Positions 22,988 through 35,612 of a stretch of DNA of 64,000 nucleotides are shown here, in pieces (within the stretch, counting starts at the first letter, position 1; each line of letters opens with the position of its first letter). The stretch is from Holothuria scabra (lineage: Eukaryota; Echinodermata; Holothuroidea; Aspidochirotida; Holothuriidae). Location of the stretch: positions 68,901,806 to 68,965,805 of the forward strand of contig CM074179.1 of the NCBI GenBank assembly GCA_037179385.1, in the 5' to 3' direction. Both the position numbers and the translations under genes were made by a program. Below the pieces are notes generated by a model. It was given only the letters and a program-made list of their open reading frames with translations, had not been told where the DNA came from and did no database searches.

Positions 22988-25484
22988 TATTACTCCGCTC
23001 TGTGAAATGCCGCTTTCTAATAGCTTATATTGCGGGAAACAAAAACCCTATCATTCAAGGCTCTCTAGCCCAAAATTTCAATGGTCATTTAGAGAAATTT
23101 GAAAGTGCCATGAAAGCCCAGATTGTAGGCTTCGATAAAGGTGGGGGAGGGGGGATCATGTCCATACTGAAAACTTCTACTTGATGCTAAAGGCCACGGA
23201 AGTATCCTAATTTAGTTTGCAAGTCAATGGGACTCATTCCTAGTGGCCCGCTACCAGAAAACTTGAGTTATCAGATTGAATAAATGATGGCGCTTTCCTG
23301 AAAGGAAAAAAGAAACAACAAAATAAAAAAACGAAAAACAAAGCAAAAGATTGAAGCCAAGCGTTCAAGGTCTCTGGCCGGCTTTGTGTCCTGTCAACTA
23401 CAACAGAGAACCAACTCAGGCGCCTCTCTAGTACCCTTCTGCATACAGTGACGCTCAGCGTGCTTTGCATACGACCGCAATCTTTCCTCGGGACTCCCCT
23501 CAAGGACCGGCGATACATTGGGGAGGAACACTACTCGCCTCCCAGTGCAATCAGAGTAGGACCATGTGTGAACACTACCGTCCGGTTTGGCGTCAACGTG
23601 CCGCGCAGGTTATAATAGAGGATCTCTTATATAGCCTGACCATCTGCATTTGTCACACGTTAGTGTGGAATTTTTAAAGTACAAATTTTAGCCATATATA
23701 GTGTTAGCAGAAAGAAATTATGTGTATGAAATATTTGTAGATAAAATTTTTAATTATTTTTGCATGTTTCTTGACAAGATTTCCCCTACGACTGATGTTT
23801 CTTTTTAATATTTCTCATTTTCGCTCCAAATGGAAGCTTATGTCACAAAAGCGCCACAATCTTACTGTTTCGTAGGAAATCTGGATGTTTATTGTACGAT
23901 ACGTGTTGTAGGATAATTTTCATTGAGGATAGTTAAACACACTGAGGTAACTGTTACTTGACCCAATGTTTCTTTTATACATATCTATCGAGGTTTGTTT
24001 CATTTGGTTACTGAAACATTTTCTGGGATCTTTCCTCAGGTCTTCCTGATTTGCATTAAAAAGATTGTCTCATTATTTATTAGGGAATATCTTACTGTTT
24101 ACTCATTTTTGTAATGATAGAAAGAGATTCCTTGTCAAAGGTGTTACCAGCTTGTTAAATTAATGTTAAAATGTAATTCTGAAGGGGTTATTTTGGGAAC
24201 GACACAACATTTTCAATTAAAATAACTAATATTTAATTAATTATCCCTATAAGTGTAATAGACCAGGTCATTTTGTTTAGGACTACAAAGTCTGGGTCTA
24301 ACTCCGTTTTCTGGCGCACGTAACATTTGCCTCTAGAATGATGAGCACAGCTAAAACGAAATTTTAAAGATTTCGTCGAAAGCCTCTTTCGGCTTTTGGG
24401 TGAGATCTTCTTTAATATCCGTTCTTTAATCAAGTCAAGAACGCGGTCTCACATGACAGACTTACGATGTACACAACATTTTATAGCTCGTTTTCAAGAA
24501 AGTCCTACGAAGGTAGAAGTTGGACTGTTAAATTTCCTTCTTCATGCTGTTTAATTATATTTTTGAAACTTTCGACTTCAAGTACACCTTTATAGTTCGA
24601 ATGTAGGCTACAGTTTAACCACTTTTCGGGCATATCTTTTAAAACATTTAGACATGTACATGAGATGTACCTCTTTGCCCGTATGCCCACAATCGTGCAA
24701 TTGCAAGCTTCAAGTCTTCTTTCCTTTTTATTATTTTTTGTGCCTTTTTACTTGAAAATTCTACCAATTCGAGCAAACTGCTGAACCTTAAACTGTTGAG
24801 TGGGCTGCAATTGTTTTTGATTAGGTTTATCTAAAATGAAGCAAAATTTTGTAATTTTCTTTCTTCGTTACTTTAGTAAAATTCACCATGGCGACCATTG
24901 GCGCACGAGGCCGGGTGCAGTTGAGCACTCGCCCTCCTGATTCGGGCAAAAGCAGTAAGTCCATACTCGCAAAACATGGGCAAAACATAATAAACGGTGG
25001 TATTATTCAAGCAAAAAATCTTCTTGCCCCCTCATAGAAAATTACCCCCTTACGCCTATAGATCCTTACGTAATTATCATTGATCTGGCTCACACTTGTC
25101 CCACATGCCCTACCTTTACCCACACTACTCTGAGCATGTATTACACATTAACCCATTTCGGTCGTATTTGTTTGAAATTAGAAGTCAAAGAAGCATCAGT
25201 TAAGACTGTCTGTCTTTAAAAGTTTTCAATTCAAACTGGTGCGTTTTTGTTTTTTACTTTTATCGTGCTTCTGATAGCGGACCATGCACTAATTCCAATA
25301 CTCGTGCATGTGAAAAAGTTTACTGACAGACAAAGTGCCTTAAAAAGCAAATGGGATGTTGTTTCTGACTGTTTTACTTACAAAATATGATCATTTTTGC
25401 ATTTGTATTTTGTAAACAATGAAGTGAAATACAGACTGTGCAAAATTCAAGGCAATTTAATCAATTTTAGTGTCATTTTCATTG
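22988..25484 (+). repeat. array unit U10 (group B)
   Basis: This unit is 2497 bp. Group B markers are cattcctagtgg, aaagcaaaagattg, gaaggggttat and a kept 24-bp segment. It is nearly identical to U11 in its first half. Confidence 0.95.
24505..24690 (-). pseudogene. remnant of the minus-strand exon, U10
   Basis: The last 61 codons match U1 apart from the Lys-to-Thr change in SCKC. The upstream half is frameshifted. Confidence 0.35.
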
Positions 25485-27983
25485 TATTACTCCGCTCTGT
25501 GAAATGCCGCTTTCTAATAGCTTATATTGCGGGAAACAAAAACCCTATCATTCAAGGCTCTCTAGCCCAAAATTTCAATGGTCATTTAGAGAAATTTGAA
25601 AGTGCCATGAAAGCCCAGATTGTAGGCTTCGATAAAGGTGGGGGAGGGGGGATCATGTCCATACTGAAAACTTCTACTTGATGCTAAAGGCCACGGAAGT
25701 ATCCTAATTTAGTTTGCAAGTCAATGGGACTCATTCCTAGTGGCCCGCTACCAGAAAACTTGAGTTATCAGATTGAATAAATGATGGCGCTTTCCTGAAA
25801 GGAAAAAAGAAACAACAAAATAAAAAAACGAAAAACAAAGCAAAAGATTGAAGCCAAGCGTTCAAGGTCTCTGGCCGGCTTTGTGTCCTGTCAACTACAA
25901 CAGAGAACCAACTCAGGCGCCTCTCTAGTACCCTTCTGCATACAGTGACGCTCAGCGTGCTTTGCATACGACCGCAATCTTTCCTCGGGACTCCCCTCAA
26001 GGACCGGCGATACATTGGGGAGGAACACTACTCGCCTCCCAGTGCAATCAGAGTAGGACCATGTGTGAACACTACCGTCCGGTTTGGCGTCAACGTGCCG
26101 CGCAGGTTATAATAGAGGATCTCTTATATAGCCTGACCATCTCCATTTGTCACACGTTAGTGTGGAATTTTTAAAGTACAAATTGTAGCCATATGTAGTG
26201 TTAGCAGAAAGGAATTATGTGTATGAAATATTTGTAGATAAAATTTTTAATTATTTTTGCATGTTTCTTGACAAGATTTCCCCTACGACTGATGTTTCTT
26301 TTTAATATTTCTCATTTTCGCTCCAAATGGAAGCTTATGTCACAAAAGCGCCACAATCTTACTGTTTCGTAGGAAATCTGGATGTTTATTGTACGATACG
26401 TGTTGTAGGATAATTTTCATTGAGGATAGTTAAACACACTGAGGTAACTGTTACTTGACCCAATGTTTCTTTTATACATATCTATCGAGGTTTGTTTCAT
26501 TTGGTTTCTGAAACATTTTCTGGGATCTTTCCTCAGGTCTTCCTGATTTGCATTAAAAAGATTGTCTCATTATTTATTAGGGAATATCTTACTGTTTACT
26601 CATTTTTGTAATGATAGAAAGAGATTCCTTGTCAAAGGTGTTACCAGCTTGTTAAATTAATGTTAAAATGTAATTCTGAAGGGGTTATTTTGGGAACGAC
26701 ACAACATTTTCAATTAAAATAACTAATATTTAATTAATTATCCCTATAAGTGTAATAGAGCAGGTCATTTTGTTTAGGCCTACAAAGTCTGGGTCTAACT
26801 CCGTTTTCTGGCGCACGTAACATTTGCCTCTAGAATGATGAGCACAGCTAAAACGAAATTTTAAAGATTTCGTCGAAAGCCTCTTTCGGCTTTTGGGTGA
26901 GATCTTCTTTAATATCCGTTCTTTAATCAAGTCAAGAACGCGGTCTCACATGACAGACTTACGATGTACACAACATTTTATAGCTCGTTTTCAAGAAAGT
27001 CCTACGAAGGTAGAAGTTGGACTGTTAAATTTCCTTCTTCATGCTGTTTAATTATATTTTTGAAACTTTCGACTTCAAGTACACCTTTATAGTTCGAATG
27101 TAGGCTACAGTTTAACCACTTTTCGGGCATATCTTTTAAAACATTTAGACATGTACATGAGATGTACCTCTTTGCCCGTATGCCCACAATCGTGCAATTG
27201 CAAGCTTCAAGTTTTCTTCTTTTTTTTTATTATTTTTTGTGCCTTTTTACTTGAAAATTCTACCAATTCGAGCAAACTGCTGAACCTTAAACTGTTGAGT
27301 GGGCTGCAATTGTTTTTGATTAGGTTTATCTAAAATGAAGCAAAATTTTGTAATTTTCTTTCTTCGTTACTTTAGTAAAATTCACCATGGCGACCATTGG
27401 CGCACGAGGCCGGGTGCAGTTGAGCACTCGCCCTCCTGATTCGGGCAAAAGTAGTAAGTCCATACTCGCAAAACATGGGCAAAACATAATAAACGGTGGT
27501 ATTATTCAAGCAAAAAATCTTCTTGCCCCCTCATAGAAAATTACCCCCTTACGCCTATAGATCCTTACGTAATTATCATTGATCTGGCTCTCACTTGTCC
27601 CACATGCCCTACCTTTACCCACACTACTCTGAGCATGTATTACACATTAACCCATTTCGGTCGTATTTGTTTGAAATTAGAAGTCAAAGAAGCATCAGTT
27701 AAGACTGTCTGTCTTTAAAAGTTTTCAATTCAAACTGGTGCGTTTTTGTTTTTTACTTTTATCGTGCTTCTGATAGCGGACCATGCACTAATTCCAATAC
27801 TCGTGCATGTGAAAAAGTTTACTGACAGACAAAGTGCCTTAAAAAGCAAATGGGATGTTGTTTCTGACTGTTTTACTTACAAAATATGATCATTTTTGCA
27901 TTTGTATTTTGTAAACAATGAAGTGAAATACAGACTGTGCAAAATTCAAGGCAATTTAATCAATTTTAGTGTCATTTTCATTG
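25485..27983 (+). repeat. array unit U11 (group B)
   Basis: This unit is 2499 bp. It differs from U10 by small changes such as catctccatt after the core, aattgtagcc and a longer T run near 27220. Confidence 0.95.
27002..27187 (-). pseudogene. remnant of the minus-strand exon, U11
   Basis: It has the same 61-codon open segment as U10. The upstream half is broken by the same 2-bp loss. Confidence 0.35.
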
Positions 27984-30470
27984 TATTACTCCGCTCTGTG
28001 AAATGCCGCTTTCTAATAGCTTATATTGCGGGAAACAAAAACCCTATCATTCAAGGCTCTCTAGCCCAAAATTTCAATGGTCATTTAGAGAAATTTGAAA
28101 GTGCCATGAAAGCCCAGATTGTAGGCTTCGATAAAGGTGGGGGAGGGGGGATCATGTCCATACTGAAAACTTCTACTTGATGCTAAAGGCCACGGAAGTA
28201 TCCTAATTTAGTTTGCAAGTCAATGGGACTCATTCCTAGTGGCCCGCTACCAGAAAACTTGAGTTATCAGATTGAATAAATGATGGCGCTTTCCTGAAAG
28301 GAAAAAAGGAAACAACAAAAACAAAAAAAAAAAACGAAAAACAAAGCAAAAGATTGAAGCCAAGCGTTCAAGGTCTCTGGCCGGCTTTGTGTCCTGTCAA
28401 CTACAACAGAGAACCAACTCAGGCGCCTCTCTAGTACCCTTCTGCATACAGTGACGCTCAGCGTGCTTTGCATACGACCGCAATCTTTCCTCGGGACTCC
28501 CCTCAAGGACCGGCGATACATTGGGGAGGAACACTACTCGCCTCCCAGTGCAATCAGAGTAGGACCATGTGTGAACACTACCGTCCGGTTTGGCGTCAAC
28601 GTGCCGCGCAGGTTATAATAGAGGATCTCTTATATAGCCTGACCATCTCCATTTGTCACACGTTAGGGTGGAATTTTTAAAGTACAAATTGTAGCCATAT
28701 GTAGTGTTAGCAGAAAGGAATTATGTGTATGAAATATTTGTAGATAAAATTTTTAATTATTTTTGCATGTTTCTTGACAAGATTTCCCCTACGACTGATG
28801 TTTCTTTTTAATATTTCTCATTTTCGCTCCAAATGGAAGCTTATGTCACAAAAGCGCCACAATCTTACTGTTTCGTAGGAAATCTGGATGTTTATTGTAC
28901 GATACGTGTTGTAGGATAATTTTCATTGAGGATAGTTAAACACACTGAGGTAACTGTTACTTGACCCAATGTTTCTTTTATACATATCTATCGAGGTTTG
29001 TTTCATTTGGTTACTGAAACATTTTCTGGGATCTTTCCTCAGGTCTTCCTGATTTGCATTAAAAAGATTGTCTCATTATTTATTAGGGAATATCTTACTG
29101 TTTACTCATTTTTGTAATGATAGAAAGAGATTCCTTGTCAAAGGTGTTACCAGCTTGTTAAATTAATGTTAAAATGTAATTCTGAAGGGGTTATTTTGGG
29201 AACGACACAACATTTTCAATTAAAATAACTAATATTTAATTAATTATCCCTATAAGTGTAATAGAGCAGGTCATTTTGTTTAGGCCTACAAAGTCTGGGT
29301 CTAACTCCGTTTTCTGGCGCACGTAACATTTGCCTCTAGAATGATGAGCACAGCTAAAACGAAATTTTAAAGATTTCGTCGAAAGCCTCTTTCGGCTTTT
29401 GGGTGAGATCTTCTTTAATATCCGTTCTTTAATCAAGTCAAGAACGCGGTCTCACATGACAGACTTACGATGTACACAACATTTTATAGCTCGTTTTCAA
29501 GAAAGTCCTACGAAGGTAGAAGTTGGACTGTTAAATTTCCTTCTTCATGCTGTTTAATTATATTTTTGAAACTTTCGACTTCAAGTACACCTTTATAGTT
29601 CGAATGTAGGCTACAGTTTAACCACTTTTCGGGCATATCTTTTAAAACATTTAGACATGTACATGAGATGTACCTCTTTGCCCGTATGCCCACAATCGTG
29701 CAATTGCAAGCTTCAAGTTTTCTTTCTTTTTAATTATTTTTTGTGCCTTTTTACTTGAAAATTCTACCAATTCGAGCAAACTGTAAACTGTTGCAATTGT
29801 TTTTGATTAGGTTTATCTAAAATGAAGCAAAATTTTGTAATTTTCTTTCTTCGTTACTTTAGTAAAATTCACCATGGCGACCATTGGCGCACGAGGCCGG
29901 GTGCAGTTGAGCACTCGCCCTCCTGATTCGGGCAAAAGTAGTAAGTCCATACTCGCAAAACATGGGCAAAACATAATAAACGGTGGTATTATTCAAGCAA
30001 AAATAATTCTTGCCCCCTCATAGAAAATTACCCCCTTACGCCTATAGATCCTTACGTAATTATCATTGATCTGGCTCTCACTTGTCCCACATGCCCTACC
30101 TTTACCCACACTACTCTGAGCATGTATTACACATTAACCCATTTCGGTCGTATTTGTTTGAAATTAGAAGTCAAAGAAGCATCAGTTAAGACTGTCTGTC
30201 TTTAAAAGTTTTCAATTCAAACTGGTGCGTTTTTGTTTTTTACTTTTATCGTGCTTCTGATAGCGGACCATGCACTAATTCCAATACTCGTGCATGTGAA
30301 AAAGTTTACTGACAGACAAAGTGCCTTAAAAAGCAAATGGGATGTTGTTTCTGACTGTTTTACTTACAAAATATGATCATTTTTGCATTTGTATTTTGTA
30401 AACAATGAAGTGAAATACAGACTGTGCAAAATTCAAGGCAATTTAATCAATTTTAGTGTCATTTTCATTG
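27984..30470 (+). repeat. array unit U12 (group B)
   Basis: This unit is 2487 bp. It has a private, partial loss of the 24-bp segment (gcaaactgtaaactgttgcaattg at about 29776) and a longer A tract near 28322. Confidence 0.95.
29508..29693 (-). pseudogene. remnant of the minus-strand exon, U12
   Basis: The 61-codon segment is open. The region upstream also carries the private partial deletion of the 24-bp segment. Confidence 0.35.
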
Positions 30471-32943
30471 TATTACTCCGCTCTGTGAAATGCCGCTTTC
30501 TAATAGCTTATATTGCGGGAAACAAAAACCCTATCATTCAAGGCTCTCTAGCCCAAAATTTCAATGGTCATTTAGAGAAATTTGAAAGTGCCATGAAAGC
30601 CCAGATTGTAGGCTTCGATAAAGGTGGGGGAGGGGGGATCATGTCCATACTGAAAACTTCTACTTGATGCTAAAGGCCACGGAAGTATCCTAATTTAGTT
30701 TGCAAGTCAATGGGACTCATTCCTAGTGGCCCGCTACCAGAAAACTTGAGTTATCAGATTGAATAAATGATGGCGCTTTCCTGAAAGGAAAAAAGAAACA
30801 ACAAAAAAAAAAAAACGAAAAACAAAGCAAAAGATTGAAGCCAAGCGTTCAAGGTCTCTGGCCGGCTTTGTGTCCTGTCAACTACAACAGAGAACCAACT
30901 CAGGCGCCTCTCTAGTACCCTTCTGCATACAGTGACGCTCAGCGTGCTTTGCATACGACCGCAATCTTTCCTCGGGACTCCCCTCAAGGACCGGCGATAC
31001 ATTGGGGAGGAACACTACTCGCCTCCCAGTGCAATCAGAGTAGGACCATGTGTGAACACTACCGTCCGGTTTGGCGTCAACGTGCCGCGCAGGTTATAAT
31101 AGAGGATCTCTTATATAGCCTGACCATCTCCATTTGTCACACGTTAGTGTGGAATTTTTAAAGTACAAATTGTAGCCATATGTAGTGTTAGCAGAAAGGA
31201 ATTATGTGTATGAAATATTTGTAGATAAAATTTTTAATTATTTTTGCATGTTTCTTGACAAGATTTCCCCTACGACTGATGTTTCTTTTTAATATTTCTC
31301 ATTTTCGCTCCAAATGGAAGCTTATGTCACAAAAGCGCCACAATCTTACTGTTTCGTAGGAAATCTGGATGTTTATTGTACGATACGTGTTGTAGGATAA
31401 TTTTCATTGAGGATAGTTAAACACACTGAGGTAACTGTTACTTGACCCAATGTTTCTTTTATACATATCTATCGAGGTTTGTTTCATTTGGTTACTGAAA
31501 CATTTTCTGGGATCTTTCCTCAGGTCTTCCTGATTTGCATTAAAAAGATTGTCTCATTATTTATTAGGGAATATCTTACTGTTTACTCATTTTTGTAATG
31601 ATAGAAAGAGATTCCTTGTCAAAGGTGTTACCAGCTTGTTAAATTAATGTTAAAATGTAATTCTGAAGGGGTTATTTTGGGAACGACACAACATTTTCAA
31701 TTAAAATAACTAATATTTAATTAATTATCCCTATAAGTGTAATAGAGCAGGTCATTTTGTTTAGGCCTACAAAGTCTGGGTCTAACTCCGTTTTCTGGCG
31801 CACGTAACATTTGCCTCTAGAATGATGAGCACAGCTAAAACGAAATTTTAAAGATTTCGTCGAAAGCCTCTTTCGGCTTTTGGGTGAGATCTTCTTTAAT
31901 ATCCGTTCTTTAATCAAGTCAAGAACGCGGTCTCACATGACAGACTTACGATGTACACAACATTTTATAGCTCGTTTTCAAGAGAGTCCTACGAAGGTAG
32001 AAGTTGGACTGTTAAATTTCCTTCTTCATGCTGTTTAATTATATTTTTGAAACTTTCGACTTCAAGTACACCTTTATAGTTCGAATGTAGGCTACAGTTT
32101 AACCACTTTTCGGGCATATCTTTTAAAACATTTAGACATGTACATGAGATGTACCTCTTTGCCCGTATGCCCACAATCGTGCAATTGCAAGCTTCAAGTT
32201 TTCTTTTTTTTTATTATTTTTTGTGCCTTTTTACTTGAATATTCTACCAATTCGAGCAAACTGCTGCAATTGTTTTTGATAAGGTTTATCTAAAATGAAG
32301 CAAAATTTTGTAATTTTCTTTCTTCGTTACTTTAGTAAAATTCACCATGGCGACCATTGGCGCACGAGGCCGGGTGCAGTTGAGCACTCGCCCTCCTGAT
32401 TCGGGCAAAAGCAGTAAGTCCATACTCGCAAAACATGGGCAAAACATAATAAACGGTGGTATTATTCAAGCAAAAAATCTTCTTGCCCCCTCATAGAAAA
32501 TTACCCCCTTACGCCTATAGATCCTTACGTAATTATCATTGATCTGGCTCACACTTGTCCCACATGCCCTACCTTTACCCACACTACTCTGCGCATGTAT
32601 TACACATTAACCCATTTCGGTCGTATTTGTTTGAAATTAGAAGTCAAAGAAGCATCAGTTAAGACTGTCTGTCTTTAAAAGTTTTCAATTCAAACTGGTG
32701 CGTTTTTGTTTTTTACTTTTATCGTGCTTCTGATAGCGGACCATGCACTAACTCCAATACTCGTGCATGTGAAAAAGTTTACTGACAGACAAAGTGCCTT
32801 AAAAAGTAAATGGGATGTTGTTTCTGACTGTTTTACTTACAAAATATGATCATTTTTGCATTTGTATTTTGTAAACAATGAAGTGAAATACAGACTGTGC
32901 AAAATTCAAGGCAATTTAATCAATTTTAGTGTCATTTTCATTG
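30471..32943 (+). repeat. array unit U13 (group B into 24-bp-deleted form)
   Basis: This unit is 2473 bp. It carries B markers through about 32110, but its right end (from about 32230) has the deleted form ctgcaattg. A B-to-other switch therefore lies between these points. Confidence 0.94.
31989..32174 (-). pseudogene. remnant of the minus-strand exon, U13
   Basis: The 61-codon segment is open. This is the last unit to the right in which the frame lacks the TAA typical of groups C and D. Confidence 0.35.
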
Positions 32944-35415
32944 TATTACTCCGCTCTGTGAAATGCCGCTTTCTAATAGCTTATATTGCGGGAAACAAAA
33001 ACCCTATCATTCAAGGCTCTCTAGCCCAAAATTTCAATGGTCATTTAGAGAAATTTGAAAGTGCCATGAAAGCCCAGATTGTAGGCTTCGATAAAGGTGG
33101 GGGAGGGGGGATCATGTCCATACTGAAAACTTCTACTTGATGCTAAAGGCCACGGAAGTATCCTAATTTAGTTTGCAAGTCAATGGGACTCATACCTAGT
33201 GGCCCGCTACCAGAAAACTTGAGTTATCAGATTGAATAAATGATGGCGCTTTCCTGAAAAGAAAAAAAGAAACAACAAAAACAAAAAACGAAAAACAAAA
33301 CAAAAGATTGAAGCCAAGCGTTCAAGGTCTCTGGCCGGCTTTGTGTCCTGTCAACTACAACAGAGAACCAACTCAGGCGCCTCTCTAGTACCCTTCTGCA
33401 TACAGTGACGCTCAGCGTGCTTTGCATACGACCGCAATCTTTCCTCGGGACTCCCCTCAAGGACCGGCGATACATTGGGGAGGAACACTACTCGCCTCCC
33501 AGTGCAATCAGAGTAGGACCATGTGTGAACACTACCGTCCGGTTTGGCGTCAACGTGCCGCGCAGGTTATAATAGAGGATCTCTTATATAGCCTGACCAT
33601 CTGCATTTGTCACACGTTAGTGTGGAATTTTTAAAGTACAAATTTTAGCCATATATAGTGTTAGCAGAAAGAAATTATGTGTATGAAATATTTGTAGATA
33701 AAATTTTTAATTATTTTTGCATGTTTCTTGACAAGATTTCCCCTACGACTGATGTTTCTTTTTAATATTTCTCATTTTCGCTCCAAATGGAAGCTTATGT
33801 CACAAAAGCGCCACAATCTTACTGTTTCGTAGGAAATCTGGATGTTTATTGTACGATACGTGTTGTAGGATAATTTTCATTGAGGATAGTTAAACACACT
33901 GAGGTAACTGTTACTTGACCCAATGTTTTTTTTATACATATCTATCGAGGTTTGTTTCATTTGGTTACTAAAACATTTTCTGGGATCTTTTCTCAGGTCT
34001 TCCTGATTTGCATTAAAAAGATTGTCTCATTATTTATTGGGGAATATCTTACTGTTTACTCATTTTTGTAATGATAGAAAGAGATTCCTTGTCAAAGGTG
34101 TTACCAGCTTGTTAAATTAATGTTAAAATGTAATTCTGAATGGGTTATTTTGGGAACGACACAACATTTTCAATTAAAATAACTAATATTTAATTAGTTA
34201 TCCCTATAAGTGTAATAGATCAGGTCATTTTGTTCAGGCCTACAAAGTCTGGGTCTAACTCCGTTTTGAGGCGCACGTAACATTTGCCTCTAGAATGATG
34301 AGCACAGCTAATACGAAATTTTAAAGATTTCGTCGAAAGCCTCTTTCGGCTTTTGGGTGAGATCTTCTTTAATATCCGTTCTTTAATCAAGTCAAGAACG
34401 CGGTCTCACATGACAGACTTACGATGTACACAACATTTTATAGCTCGTTTTCAAGAAAGTCCTACGAAGGTAGAAGTTCAACTGTTAAATTTCCTTCTTC
34501 ATGCTGTTTAATTATATTTTTGAAATTTTCGACTTCAAGTACACCTTTATAGTTCGAATGTAGGCTACATTATAACCATTTTTCGGGCATACCTTTTAAA
34601 ACATTTAGACATGTACATGAGATGTACCTCTTTGCCCGTATGCCCAGAATCGTGCAATTGCAAGCTTCAAGTTTTCTTTTTTTTATTATTTTTTGTGCCT
34701 TTTTACTTGAATATTCTACCAATTCGAGCAAACTGCTGCAATTGTTTTTGATAAGGTTTATCTAAAATGAAGCAAAATTTTGTAATTTTCTTTCTTCGTT
34801 ACTTTAGTAAAATTCACCATGGCGACCATTGGCGCACGAGGCCGGGTGCAGTTGAGCACTCGCCCTCCTGATTCGGGCAAAAGCAGTAAGTCCATACTCG
34901 CAAAACATGGGCAAAACATAATAAACGGTGGTATTATTCAAGCAAAAAATCTTCTTGCCCCCTCATAGAAAATTACCCCCTTACGCCTATAGATCCTTAC
35001 GTAATTATCATTGATCTGGCTCACACTTGTCCCACATGCCCTACCTTTACCCACACTACTCTGCGCATGTATTACACATTAACCCATTTCGGTCGTATTT
35101 GTTTGAAATTAAAAGTCAAAGAAGCATCAGTTAAGACTGTCTGTCTTTAAAAGTTTTCAGTTCAAACTGGTGCGTTTTTGTTTTTTACTTTTATCGTGCT
35201 TCTGATAGCGGACCATGCACTAACTCCAATACTCGTGCATGTGAAAAAGTTTACTGACAGACAAAGTGCCTTAAAAAGTAAATGGGATGTTGTTTCTGAC
35301 TGTTTTACTAACAAAATATGATCATTTTTGCATTTGTATTTTGTAGACAATGAAGTGAAATACAGACTGTGCAAAATTCAAGGCAATTTAATCAATTTTA
35401 GTGTCATTTTCATTG
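32944..35415 (+). repeat. array unit U14 (B/C recombinant)
   Basis: This unit is 2472 bp. The left part reads cgtgttgtaggat and gatagtt, as in B. From about 33925 it reads tgttttttttat, ggttactaaaac, gaatgggttat and ttaattagttat, as in C. It supplies the first exon of the best C-type candidate gene. Confidence 0.94.
34179..34201. repeat. 23-bp perfect palindrome with 5-base centre (representative)
   Basis: ATAACTAAT and ATTAGTTAT are perfect inverted arms around ATTTA. The palindrome is perfect in groups A and C. In U1, U7, U9, group B and group D one arm base changes (ATTAATTAT). It is AT-rich, so it may be only a composition effect. Confidence 0.5.
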
Positions 35416-35612
35416 TATTACTCCGCTCTGTGAAATGCCGCTTTCTAATAGCTTATATTGCGGGAAACAAAAACCCTATCATTCAAGGCTCTCTAGCCCA
35501 AAATTTCAATGGTCATGTAGAGAAATTTGAAAGTGCCATGAAAGCCCAGATTGTAGGCTTCGATAAAGGTGGGGGAGGGGGGATCATGTCCATACTGAAA
35601 ACTTCTACTTGA
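34819..35612 (+). CDS. candidate two-exon gene, 110-aa unknown protein (U14/U15, best copy)
   Basis: The proposed exon 34808-34885 is preceded by a pyrimidine-rich acceptor (ttctttcttcgttactttag). It contains ATG in the good context caccATGG at 34819 and ends at a donor GCA|GTAAGT. The 461-nt intron has TACTAAC at 35306-35312, 35 nt before the acceptor ttttgtAG at 35346. Exon 2 (35347-35612) continues in phase 1, giving 22 codons plus one split codon plus 87 codons, then TGA. AATAAA follows at 35707. The protein starts MATIGARGRVQLSTRPP, has a hydrophobic stretch NFSVIFIVLL, and ends in a Gly5 run and IMSILKTST. I see no known domain. The leading acceptor implies an upstream exon; a GAG|GTAACT donor at 33903/33904 is one option. 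Frame agreement has a one-in-three chance of being accidental. Confidence 0.35.

Noticed and set aside
26730..26930. 66-codon minus-strand frame starting MIKERI
   Set aside because: It begins at TTG and reads through the U2-like hairpin module in reverse. It is absent or broken in many units.
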